From the NCBI GenBank assembly GCA_015179045.1, contig WHUZ01000013.1, positions 434,001-498,000 on the forward strand: a stretch of 64,000 nucleotides of DNA, read 5' to 3'. The notes beneath the pieces were generated by a model. That model worked only from the letters and a program-made list of their open reading frames with translations. It searched no databases and had not been told where the DNA came from. The stretch is from Kalaharituber pfeilii. Its lineage: Eukaryota; Ascomycota; Pezizomycetes; Pezizales; Pezizaceae. Positions 11,112 through 22,327 of the stretch are shown here, one piece after another (position 1 is the stretch's first letter; each line of letters starts with the position of its first letter). A program made the position numbers and the translations under genes.

Positions 11112-12632
11112 TCAGGGTCGGGGTACTCGTCTTGGTGGGGGTCGTGGTCGAGGTTTAGCAGGGTAGGAGTCATGGAAACGTTGGACCAACAAGGGGGCAT
11201 TAGCACACGAATCTGCAGGTTCCCAGGTGGTGTGGTCGTAACCAGTCCAGTGAACGAGATATTCCAGCTTGTTGTACCTTCGGCGGGAGTCAAGGATTTC
11301 TTCAACTTCGTACTCCTCTTCGTCTTCAACAATGACGGGGGGTGGCGGTTCTTGGGTCTGGCCAGGGAGGGGGTCGGTGGCGACAGGTTCAAGCAGGGAG
11401 TTGTGAAACACGGGATGGACCTTCATTGAGGGGGGGAGTTCGAGCCTAAACGCATGGGAGGAAATCTTCTCTTGGATCTTGAACCTTCCCAATCTCTTAT
11501 AGTCAAGCTTTCCAGAGGGTCGCGTGGTACGCAGATTTCATCGAAGTAACCAGACCTCATCACCGACGTCATACATGGGTGCGGGTAGGCGATGCCGGTC
11601 AGAGTTTTCAGCCTGCACAGCTTATGCCCACTTGATTTCAGTTCGCAGGCACTCCTCAAGGGCCTGTAGGCAGTCAGCATACTCCTGAAGGATCAGAAGG
11701 CTGGGTAACTTGGTGTTAGGCTTAGGGAGCAGGGTGTAGTGCGGATGGTAGCCATAATTGGCGAAGAAGGGGGTTACTCCTGTGGTTGAGGACAGGGTAT
11801 TGTTGTATGCGAATTCGGCTAAGGTGAGAAGGTCGGCCTAGTTGTCCTGTTGGTAGTTGCAGTATCCCTGCAGGTACTGTTCCAGGATTGCGTTGACTCG
11901 CTCGGTTTGTCCATCGGTCTGGGGGTGGAAGCTGGTTAAGAGTTTCTGTTGGATTCCGAGCAGTTCATAGAGGGTTCTGGAGAATTCGGAGGTGAACTAG
12001 GTACCCCTATCGGAGACAATAGATTCTGGTAAGCCATGTAATCTGAACATATGATCGAAAAAGAGCTGGGCAGTATCCTTGGAGTTGGCATCGGACCGGG
12101 TAGTGAGGTAATGTGCCATTTTCGTGAGGCGGTCTACCACAACTAAGATCGCATCCTTGCCATTAGACTCAGGCAGCCCGGTGATGAAGTCCATGGACAG
12201 GGAATTCCACCTTCGTTAAGGTATTTCTAAGGGTTTCAGGAGTCCATAGGGTGCATGGCGAACAGGTTTGATACGGGAGCAGGTGTTACAGTTCCAGATA
12301 TAGCGGGCTATGGTTGTACGCATGCCAGGCCAGTAGTAGTTTCGGGATAAAATCTCGTATGTCGAAGCTTGCCCTAAGTGTTCTGCTGCGGGGTGGTCAT
12401 GACAGGTACGAATAATCTTGGTTCGTAGTTCAAGGTTGTTAGGGATGTATACTAGTCCGTAGATGTATAGGACACTATCCTTGAAGTCACATTCTCTCAA
12501 AGGGACCTTGGAAAGTCGTTTTTCTCCTCTTTCTAGTACCTTCTGTATATCCTGAGTGAAGGGGTCAGTGCAGGTCAGAGTCTGAATCTTGGCTTCATGA
12601 CTATTTACCATAGTGTTCAAGGCAAGAGTCAA
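11112..12632 (-). pseudogene. Gypsy integrase and chromodomain (3' half of pol)
   Basis: Reading on the minus strand: a zinc-binding HHCC module (HDHPAAEHLG...CNTC, about 12,260-12,415), then the integrase core (MDFITGLPES...VVVDRLTKMAHY, then SDRGT). After these come the conserved PQTDGQTERVNAILEQYLQG stretch, an SH3-like GRFKIQEKISSHAFRLELP region and a C-terminal chromodomain (YEVEEILDSRRR...YLVHWTGYDHTTWEPADS, about 11,170-11,325). TAG codons at 11,997-11,999 (where GTQFTS is expected) and 11,838-11,840 (where DNWADLL is expected) interrupt the frame. Chromodomains of such integrases usually direct insertion to heterochromatin. Confidence 0.9.
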
Positions 12633-12699
12633 GGAGAATTTTTCGCCTGGAATAACTTCTTGTATTGGCCTAGTATAATTATCCCCTTCCTTAGGGAGA

Positions 12700-14333
12700 T
12701 CTCCAGATCGTCTTGTGAGTGCATCAGCCTTCCCATTCTTATCTCTGGGCCGGAAGGTAATCCTGAAGTCGTATTGGGTGAGCTCTCCTGCCTATCGGGC
12801 TTGGCGACGGTTTAATAGAGTCTTGGACTTAAACGTCTCTAGGTTATGGTGGTCGGTAATGATGGTGAATAGCTGCGGTAGTACATGTAGGTATATGTGC
12901 CACTCGTTGACTGCCTGTATAATGGCCAATAGTTCCTTATCTCCAATTCCGTAGTTGCTTTCTGCTGGTTTTTTTTTTTTTTTTTTTTATCTCACATAAC
13001 CCCGCTTGCAGCTGTTCGCCATGGCAGGGTCCCTGGACCGAAGTCCTTATGGCCCGGAGACAGGCACGCTTTCTGCTGGTGATATTTTCTTACTTATAAA
13101 GGCAACTGGGTGCAGTACTATTTTGTTGTTCTCAGGGAATTTTTGTGATAGGATTCCGGATGTGGTATGGTCGAAGGCATCAGTTTCCAGGATTGTTTCC
13201 AGTTCAGGTTCAAAGTGCCGTAGTATGGGTGTGGAGGTAAAGGCTTCCTTCAGTTTCTCGAATACCTGGCTATATTCTTCATTCCACTTGAACTCGGTTC
13301 CTTTTCTCAGCAGGTTGAAGAAGGGTTGGTAAATTGCTGAGTACTAGTGAATAAACCTTTGGTAGAAGTTCGTGAACCCTAGGAAGCATTGAAGGCCTTT
13401 GGTGAAGTTAGGTGTTCCCCATTCAGTAATGGCTGAAACCTCCATGGGGCCCATTCTGATGCCTTATTCGGAGATGATAAATCCTAGAAAACACGTTTCT
13501 GTGATAGAGAATTCGCACTTTTCCGGTTTAATAAAGAGTTCGGCTTCCTGGAGTTTGGCTAGCACTTTCCGTACCTGGTTCCTATGCTCACTCTTGTTCT
13601 TGGAGTATATCAGAATATCGTCAAGGTATACATAGCAAAAGACATTGAGGTATTCCCTCAAGGTGTCATTCACAAATCATTGACATGTTGCTGGGGCATT
13701 GGTCAGTCCAAAGGGCATGACGAGGAATTCAAACAGTCCATACCGAGTGTGGAAAGCCGTTTTCTACTCGTCGGCTTCCTTGATTCGAATGAGGTTGAAG
13801 GCAGAGCGAAGGTCCAGTCGAGTGAAGATTCATGCTCCTCTGACCTGGTTCAGGGTTTCTTCAATTCTGGGCAATGAGTACCGATCTTTCTTGGTGATGC
13901 CATTCAAGGCTCGGTAGTCGATGCAGAGGCGGAGCGATCCATCCTTCTTCTTGATAAACAAGATGAGTGAGGCGGCGGAGGAAGAGGACGGTCGAATGAA
14001 GGATTTAGCTAGGTTTTCGTCTAGCCAGCAACGGACCTCCTGTAATTCTGAGTCTGATATAGAGTACATTCGTCCAAATGGTGGCTTGGTCCCCTCCTCC
14101 AGGGGTATCTCATGGTCTACGTACCAGTGGGGTGGAAGCATGTCCGCTCCCTTCTTGCTAAAGAGGAGTAGGAAGTCGTGGTATTCGGAGGGCACCAATT
14201 CACTAGCGGGTTTGTTGCTAGGTTTGACTACTGGAGCTGCGGCGATAACACTAATCTGACTACTGGGTTGTGATGAAGCTATCTTAAAGGCAGTGCGGGA
14301 TATCATAGCGATTCTGTGTTGTGTTGTCTCCAT
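12700..14333 (-). pseudogene. Gypsy reverse transcriptase and RNase H
   Basis: On the minus strand the reverse transcriptase begins after the linker in the 14,333-13,830 frame. It shows KKDGSLRLCIDYRALNGITK and SLPRIEETLNQV, then the catalytic [19 protein letters not shown] (about 13,570-13,640, a YLDD variant of YVDD) and KPEKCEF. RNase H sequence follows down to about 12,700 and is interrupted by the SINE at 12,970-13,067. Frameshifts and stops separate the pieces. Confidence 0.9.
12970..13067 (-). mobile_element. SINE inserted in the gypsy RNase H region
   Basis: A 98-bp unit on the minus strand: head cctgtctccgggccat, middle gggaccctgccatggcgaac, end gcggggttatgtgaga, then poly(A). It is flanked by the perfect 13-bp duplication gctttctgctggt at 12,957-12,969 and 13,068-13,080. 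Removing it restores the gypsy sequence. Confidence 0.9.
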
Positions 14334-14348
14334 AAGGGGGGGGGTCTT

Positions 14349-15023
14349 TTACCTGGTAGGTAAGCAGTAGGCTTGACAGTATCCGGAAGCCAATAGGATA
14401 GTGTTCTTTTCCCAACCGATGACGGGGTTATGCCACTGTAGCCAGGTTCTGCCCAAGATCATATTCCATCCTCCTAGCTTGGTTACCTGGAAGGTGAGTT
14501 CTTCTTCGTGTTGGTCTATGGCTAGCTTCAGAGTGCAGGTATGTGTGATATCTCCGGCGATAGAGGCTCGTCCATCTACCACCATTAGCTTCTCGAGTCT
14601 AGGTTTCAGGGTCATAGGCAGGTTCAGGGTTATAACAAGGTCTCGGTCAATAAACTGGGAGGTAGCTCCAGAGTCTATTATACAGATAGATTTAATAGAA
14701 TCATTAACAACGCAAGACAGAATCAAAGGGTCTTCTCCTCCTAGGTCTTCGGAAATAGAAATAGATGAAATGAAATGACAAAAGTGATTCCTCTTGTTCC
14801 TCCTTTTCCTAGCCTTCCTTGAGATTCCTAATTCCTTATTACTAGTTCCTTCTATCAGTACTTCCTCCAAAAGACAAAAGCGATTAACAGAACGCAAAGT
14901 AGAAGCAGAGCATGAAGTAGGAGCGGAGGCAGAAGCAGAGACAACGGCAGAAGCAGAAATAACGGCAGAAGCAGAAATGGCAGAAGTAGGAACAGGTTCA
15001 GGGTAGATGGCACCAGGTAGCAT
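14349..15023 (-). pseudogene. Gypsy aspartic protease region
   Basis: The frame contains the retroviral-type protease active site DSGATSQFID and the later ILGRTWLQWHNP hallmark. The N-terminal part is Ala/Ser-rich (repeats of SASAVISASA) and looks like a linker between gag and protease. Confidence 0.9.
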
Positions 15024-15064
15024 CCTGGCACTCTTCAGATGGCCACCATGTGCTGAAGAGGGTA

Positions 15065-15470
15065 CTAGTTCTTTGGCTCATGGGTAATGTAGAGGGGGGT
15101 AGCGTTAGCAGGAGGACCAGGGATGGTGGGTTCAGTGTTGGTAGTTCTAATCATTTGGGTTTTTCCTCGAAGAGGGCAATTGGTGGCCCAATGCCCCAGT
15201 TGTCTGTAGTACATGCACAAATTATTTTCCCATCGCCTCTTTTTTTCTTTATCTGAGAGGGGTCCTCGCTTCTGCCTGATTTGGGTTTGGGTTGCTAAGA
15301 GGTCCATTGGGACAGTTCCTTCGGGGGCCTGTGAAGGGTGAGGGGCAGTGGGTTTGGTGATAGAGGCGGGGGTGGAGGCGTGTAAGGATCTGTCCTTGTT
15401 ATCAATACCTATACACAGCTTGACGAAAGCGTCGAAGTCGGTTGGCTCGTTGAGGATACCAATGAGGTAG
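15065..15470 (-). pseudogene. Gypsy gag, C-terminal part with zinc knuckle
   Basis: The minus strand shows ILNEPTDFDAFVKLCIGIDN close to the left edge of the inserted DNA transposon, then a knuckle reading CMYYRQLGHWATNC. The second metal-binding cysteine is tyrosine (TAC for TGC), a change that on the plus strand is CpA to TpA. Confidence 0.85.
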
Positions 15471-15837
15471 TCTCATGCCCAGACCCTATTCTGCTTAGTA
15501 AGCTCGTATGGTATTTATATACGCACTCGCCTCAGAAGAGGGTCTGGAATATATTACGCTGCCAAGGGCCATGTCGCAGCATGTCTTAGTTCCGCCCGCG
15601 AGACTAGATTCCGCCTAAGTACGGAGTACATGAATGCCGCTATGTTTCTATGCCAACCTAGTGTATTTGTAAATTAGATTGTAATTCTAATAGTGTTATG
15701 ACAGCAATCCTATCCACAAACATCATCATCACAAAACAATAACCCTACCCCCACCCCCTCCCTGCTCAGTTACACACCGCAGACTCCCGTGACCGTATAT
15801 TACAATACTGCTCTAGCAATTCAAATCCTGCAGTGCG

Positions 15838-17982
15838 ATGGCCAAAGGCAAAGGAAAGGGCAAAGCACAGGCTACGAAAAAAGTCCTAGAAACTTCTGTG
15901 AAAACAGACTACATCATTGCCGGCATTGAGAAATATATCAATGAAAAGACTCGTGCTGGGCTCAGAGGCGTTAGATCCAGGGAGGAATGGCTGGCAAAAT
16001 TGAGATGGCTAATGGCAATCCTCTTCTATCGTTTCCACCACATGAGCAGCAAGTGCATTACTGAGCTAGTAAAGAGTATCCTCCCTCCCGGTAGCATCAT
16101 CACCGTTCGGGATGGAGCTGCTGCTGCGAGCCAAATGTTGCGTGAAATTCAAGATGCCATTTGTCAGTCTCATGAAAAAATGGCTAAATTGTACTTGGAT
16201 TCTCCGGAAGGAAAATTATTAATTGTCGTCGTGCGGAGAAAAGGTGTATTGATCTATATACCAAGATATTAATCATGCTATTCAATACTAACCATACACA
16301 GAAAGAACAGAAGTAAGAAGGCATTGCCTAATGTCTCGACTGAAGAACTGAAAAAGTACTTCCACTTTAAACCCATGGAGTTGAAAGCCATGTGGTTTAG
16401 TATCTCATTTGCCGTTAGCGAGGGATACTGGAATCCTGCATCCTGAAATTCAAAGGAATCAGATAGCCCTGTTACTGGGATATTTTACGAACATCTGCAG
16501 GAAGCGACTTACATGATAATTTATGAATTTATTCAGTTGTTTTTGCGAGGGAAGACCGCAGCGCAAAGAAGTTTTTCTGTTCATGCGAGGATTCATATTT
16601 TGTGGTCAGTTTCCGATTTGGCGTCAGCTGCGCTGCTCATTCCGGCATGGTCTGCGGAACGTCCGAGACAGGTGAAGCAGTGGGAAGAATACCCAGAAAT
16701 GTATGACAAGCCAGCCAGATGTGAAATATACAAAGCCAAAAAACTGCAAATCGCAAATGAGAATGCAGAAAAGGAATCCAATTCGAATACCAAACAGAAG
16801 TCTAGCCAGTCTAAGGAACAAGAAATAGAAGAGAGTGGAAATGAATTTAATGAGAAGGCGGTTGATCCGGATGTCGAGTCGGATGAAGAAAGCGATAATA
16901 GCAGTGTATCCGAAAATGTGGATGATGAAATCTCTGAAAAGTACAGTATAGTTGCCATGGAAGAGGAAAAGAGTGATGTTGATATTATGGCATCCCCGAG
17001 AAAACCGCAAATCAAGATCCACACACCTCAACCAAAAGCAAAGACAAATAAATCAGCATCAATTTTCAGCACCCCTATGCCAGAATCCAGAAAACCAAAG
17101 CGTACCTCTGTTCGAAACCAAAGCATTATTGATTTGGATTCGGATTTTAAGTATGATCCCCGTGGGTTTGCAAATGGGGTGAGCCCTTCTATGATGATCG
17201 GGTCAGAATTCAAGGAAAGCGGGGGGAAGGGAATCACGGTGGAACAAGTAGAATCAGTAAAGTTGGAAATGGAGAGGGAGCGTGCGGAGAATACCAAAAT
17301 TAAAGAACTATTGGAAGCAGAATCAAGAATTGCCTACCGGAACGGTGAAAGCGAGCTGATTGCTAGTTTCTCCTTAATCGGGCAAGTTGATCGCTTGATA
17401 TTGGCATGTATTGACCAGCACAGCAAGTACGGGGATATCATAGTTATTTTGCAGGATAAACAGAACAGACTGGAGGCCCATATTCAAAGAATGGTGGAGC
17501 AGAGGGACGCATTACTTAATCGAGAGCGATTGCTGCGTAATATTGAAAATACGTACTCCAAATAGGTCGCCGTGGCGAAAGAGAGAGAACAGCAGTTAAA
17601 GCAAGCAAGTAAGGCAGGACAAGTGGAAGAAAGAAGACAAGAGATGAGGAACAAAACAGTGGGTAGCAGTGGTTCTGGCTCTATGTTGAGTGGCGGTGGG
17701 AACAAAAAATTTTACCAGACGGTCTATAAGAAAACGTTGGGAGGGGGGGGGGTTGATGGTTTGAGTGGGACTGATGTCAGGGCGGAAGACAGCTTGAAAC
17801 GTAAAGAGGCTATGGATAGTGGAGATATCACTGGTAGTGCAAAGAAAAGAAAGCAAGAGAAGGATGGAGTTAGCCCAGGGACACCAGAGGGCGACTATCC
17901 AGAGAAATCAAGTGATGAGACCGGAATTACCACGGGGGCGGGGCGGTTACCATGGGGGCGGAACTCAATCAATCAGGCCTAG
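15838..17982 (+). pseudogene. Transposon-borne gene of unknown function, broken
   Basis: I do not recognise the family. The start MAKGKGKGKAQATKKV is basic. A helical region (about 15,900-16,240) precedes an intron-like stretch (16,244-16,301) with a TACTAAC box and CACAG end. Downstream the frame reads KKALPNVSTEELKKYFHF, then FIQLFLRGKTAAQRSF, an acidic Ser/Glu-rich linker (16,770-16,960), a coiled coil (about 17,240-17,560) and a Lys/Gln/Gly tail. Frame breaks: the intron as drawn leaves the reading frame off by one base, and in-frame stops occur at 16,444-16,446 (TGA) and 17,563-17,565 (TAG). Its place near the left end of the transposon suggests an accessory or DNA-binding protein, which is inference only. 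Confidence 0.55.
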
Positions 17983-18587
17983 TAGCTAGCGCTACGATCA
18001 GATCGACAAGAAGTGACGACAGTACAGAGGCCCAAGAGGGGTGACCACTTCCACAAGTTGATGCCGGTAGCGGCAGAGGGCTCTAGCCTAGAACAAGAAT
18101 GTGAGAATTATTTCGAGCCTAGAATGAGAAGATGAGGAATAGTCTTTCACGAGACTAGACCAGTCTTTCATGAGACTAGGAGGGTCCAATATCCATGATG
18201 AGGGATTTTACCTTGCAGATGATTGTGAATTGTGTTCTCGCCGTTTCTGTTTATATTGAGCTTTGACTGGCAAGGAGGTAATGGAAGAAATTAGGCTATC
18301 AAGTAGTTTCTAGCAAGGTTGATTTTAAAGTTGCTGTAATGAAAATAATAGATTTGACATATAAGTTACTGAGCAATTTCAGGATACAATCTCCCCCGTT
18401 TTAGCAATAGCCCACTTCCGGTATCAACCCCCGTAATGATTCGAACCGTGGGAGCGAGGCGGAGGGGGGGCGGTCGGCACCATGTGGTCTTGTACACGGC
18501 GGAGATATATATTGAAGCTAAACTGCAACTTGGAGAGGGAGACGACGCAACGCGGAACCATCACTTAAGAGCTCTCAGCTCCAGTCT
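17983..18587. other. No gene recognised, inside the DNA transposon
   Basis: Only short open frames. Two close copies of a ttcacgagactag/ttcatgagactag motif lie at about 18,145-18,180 and resemble the gagact part of the transposon terminus, possibly subterminal sites. Confidence 0.35.
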
Positions 18588-18969
18588 AGTGAGCGGCACG
18601 AGCCGAGCCAGCTCGAGCCAGCTCGAGCCCGAGCTCGCGCGAGCTAGCTCGAGCTCGACTGATCTTGAGCTCGAGCTGGCTCGAGCTCAAACGAGCCAAG
18701 ATCATACTTGTGTTTTTCTTGACAGCTCGCTAAAATGCTTAGCCAGTGCAAGGTTTCATAAACTGTAAATACCTACTATAGTAATAATTAGAGACTTGGA
18801 GCTCATTCCTGACCTACCAACAACTTCGAAATGCACAATTTAGCTGATAGTAGTGAGAAAGATGAAAATTTAGCTTAGTTTAGTTTAGTCTGTCAATATT
18901 ATGATCCAGGCTCGAGCTAGCTCGAGCTCACCCTCCAGCTCGGCTCGAGCTAGCTCGTGCCGCTCACTA
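18588..18969. mobile_element. MITE with TIR tagtgagcggcacgag
   Basis: The ends are inverted copies of tagtgagcggcacgag. Just inside, both arms are packed with palindromic gagctcgagctagctcgagc-type repeats, so the element can fold back extensively. A clean target duplication was not found. A single terminus of the same family is at about 29,104-29,120. Confidence 0.7.
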
Positions 18970-19512
18970 CGAGTCCAGTCCCGTACTGGCAACCGACATA
19001 CGATATGCTCAGAGTCATAGTTGTGCAGCCGATCCCACCCCGACAACTTATCGCGCTCCTCCTTGCCTGTTACTACCTATCCCACTACCTCTGACACGAA
19101 CCACCCGCATCCACCCCAGCGGCCCGCCCGCTCCGGGACTCTTAGAACCTGAACCCTGCCCTGCACCTGACTGGTTTATTACAGTGGAGACGAGCCTCTT
19201 TTATAGAGAGCTGGGGAGTAGAAGAACATTTAGGAATAGATAGGGCAGCAACCGGGATGCGAGCGGCCACGGGCAGGGACCAGCGGTTGTGCGGATACCC
19301 GATCGGGTTGGTTCATCGCGAACTCCCACCGTGCGGCGGGGGACGGGAACTGGCTCATCAGATCCCTCCGCGCTCTTTGCAACTCCCCCAGCGTATGGGT
19401 ACACCTTCGCAACATTTTACAAATTTTTACTGGAATCGTACAGAACTGTATTTCTTCGGACTCAAGATTACGAGGGGATTCGGCAAGCAGGGAAGAAGCA
19501 ATAAATAACAAC
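18970..19512. other. Region upstream of the RecQ-like gene, no gene recognised
   Basis: GC-rich, with short open frames only. It presumably holds the promoter of the helicase gene starting at 19,513. Confidence 0.35.
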
Positions 19513-22303
19513 ATGAGGTCAAGTGGACGGGACAGCGAATCAGAAGAAGAAAAAGATGGAAGTGAAACTACACACAAATTTATACGAGTACAGAAGAGGA
19601 TGAATAGGATTGGCGCAAAAGTTCAGTATAACCTGGGGAAGCACGGAGCGGATCGAGGACTCAATTTGAGGATTGTGGATTGGCAGATTGTGGCGGCATC
19701 AGACGTTTTAGGAGGCCGGGATGTTATGGTCTGCACGGCAACTAGCATAGGAAAAAGTATGTGCTACCAAGCAGTTGCGATCACTGAGCCCAATAGTGTA
19801 ATCCTCCCTTTACTTTCTTTAATGGAAGACCAGATAAAGGGATGTAAAGATTTTGGATTGACGGCATGTGCTTTGTATAAGAGGTCAATCCATGATAATC
19901 CAAGTCTGCTCAAAGAGGCTGCGGAAGGCTTGTACCAAGTCGTGCTTGTTGGTCCAGAATTCATGGTCTCTAACAACTACCATTGCAAAACACTCATATC
20001 GCATAAGCCAAAAAAAGGCAAACTGACCTTCCGAGAGCGCGTAACGCTGGTGGTAGTTGACGAGTGCCATCTATGTTATACGTGGTTTGTTCTTCGGTTT
20101 CACGAGAATAGAAAGAAATGCTAAAAGAGAATAGGCGCTCTTTCCGGCCAAAGTATTTACATCTCAATCTTTTGCGTACCTTCTTCCCTCAGTCTCCAAT
20201 TATGGCCCTGTCGGCGACTATGACTCGGGATGTGATGTGCTTTGTCCATAAGACTCTCGGACTACATAGTCCATGTACCCTGATCAAGAACTCAATAGAT
20301 CGACCAAACATTTGTCTGATGGCAAAACCGATTATGCAAGGTAACGTAATACGCAGCGCATTAGTGTTATCGGAATCTAATTCTTGAGGCGGAAACAAAT
20401 ACAGGTATGATGAGCCGCAAGGATCTAGAGTTTATAATTCCAAGTGATTGCAAAGAAGCCAAACATATTAAGAAGACCATGGTATTCATGGATAGTAGAA
20501 GCATGGTTTGTGAGGCTGTGAACCAACTGGAGCGGAATCTGCATCCCGCACTTTGGTGTTCCGCGGATATGGAGCTAGCTTTGCGCAACGGCTTTACCAG
20601 CAACCATTAATCAAGAAGTAATAATGGACTATTCAACCATCATTAGCGAAGAGAGCGTTCAGAAACAATGAGAAAATTTCTAAAAGGAGATATTCGCGTA
20701 CTAATTTGTACAGAGGCAGCAGGGATGGGTGTAAACATTTCTGATGTTGAGGTAGTCATTCAGTGGATGATCCCATCACACCTGGGTTTGTCTGGGTTTT
20801 GGCAACGAGCAGGGCGTTGTGCTCGGAGTCCGCTCATCAATGGTATGGCAATTCTGTTCTACAATACTGCAATTGATATCAGTAAAATGAAGATACGCAA
20901 ATGTGCAAGTCGCACCATCTCGCAAATCGAGAGTCTTGCACATTACAGTGAGCCCTGGGACAGCTCCGCAAGCATCAAAATTCTTGAAGAGATTCGCCGC
21001 TTCGATCCAAAGGGATGCGATCATGAATGGGATGATGATGAACTCTATGATACTATTTCTCTCGGCGATCCGAGGCCTCAATTACCAGAACGCAATGGGT
21101 TACCGCAAGTACAAGATATTCTGGAGCCCACGGTGGGAAACTATGTACTCGCCGAAGAGACTCTTGACAGTGACGAAGAAGAAACATATGATGCTGAAGA
21201 CGCGGTAATTCCTGGTTCAGAAGTGTTAGAGGGTGATGAACAAGATCTGCCCCTAGAAGACGAAATAGAACCACCAACAGAGGATCTCGATGGGAATACC
21301 AAGACTGGGCAGTCCGGCAAAGATGTGCTCCAGGATATTTGTCGTGGATTGCTATGGTTTATCAACACAAGCGGCTGCCGCCGCAAAGTCATACTTCAAT
21401 ACCTTGCGGAGGATAGCATTCTCAAAACTTCAACCCCTGAGAATGTATTTTGCTGCGATCACTGCTATGAACTACATAGACGAGACCCACGGGTAGACTC
21501 TGCATTGATTGATAGATACATACAACTCAACCCCCCAAAGAACTTACTTATTGAATACAAAGCTCCAGTTATAAAGCGCAAATCGACAACTTTGAAGCAA
21601 CTCAATGCTGCGCGAATCGCTCTGCGTAACTTCCGCCAAGTTTGCTTTGAACTCTCTTCCCGTCGTGGGCTATTTTCCCTCAGTGGAGCTTCTGCATTTC
21701 TTAGTGACGACGATATCGAGAAAGTAGCAAGATCTTGCGCAGCCATTACTGATATGTCCTCATTACAAAATGCACTGACCGGCAAAGTCTCTCTATCCTA
21801 TTCTCCACTCCGCGTATATGTGGAAAATCTAATACATCTACTGTCCGTTGTTATTGAAGCCAATAAGCCAGTGAAACAAATCAGACCGGCCGTGAACTCG
21901 GGACGAAAGGGAAGACCGATTATTGCTCCTAGGAAAATATATTCCCACACCTATCACTCCTGACATGGATGCGGACACTATCACAAGATTGCAAGCCACT
22001 GATAAACTTGCCAAAGAACAATGGGATGCTGCCGAAAACAAACGATGCATGGACCGTGCGAAGCGAAGAGAGGCTGCCGCACTCCGTCGTCTACAATCAA
22101 AATCAAATGCTCCTGCAGAAGAACTTAGAGAGCCCCTTCACGAGAATAGAGAGCCCCTACATGATCTTCTACCGGAAGATTTACAAAATCAAGGGACTGA
22201 GAAAAGACCCTTTTCAGCAATTACAAACCCAGCTCAGATCCTGCCTCCACCTCCGAAGCGCCGCGGAAGACCCCCCGGTTCAAAGAACAAACCCAAACCA
22301 TAA
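19513..22303 (+). pseudogene. RecQ-like DNA helicase with AT-hooks, degenerate
   Basis: Helicase motifs follow in order: Q/I region VDWQIVAASDVLGG then TATSIGKSMCYQ (Walker A, divergent), Ia VILPLLSLMEDQ, II VVVDECHLCYTW, III MALSATMT (20,200-20,225), IV KTMVFMDSRSMV, V RVLICTEAAGMGVNI, VI WQRAGRCAR. A RecQ zinc subdomain follows (GCRRKVILQYLAE...CCDHC), then an acidic insert and two AT-hook-like motifs (SGRKGRPI; KRRGRPPGSKNKPKP at the C terminus). A GT-AG intron fits at 20,341-20,404. Breaks: a frame change near 20,090-20,130 (possibly a short intron), stops around 20,608-20,668, and a one-base shift in an A run near 21,935. RecQ proteins unwind DNA 3' to 5'. On a transposon it could aid excision or repair. 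It may be a decayed copy of an active gene elsewhere. Confidence 0.82.
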
Positions 22304-22327
22304 TGTCAACCGCGACCAGTAGTTACT

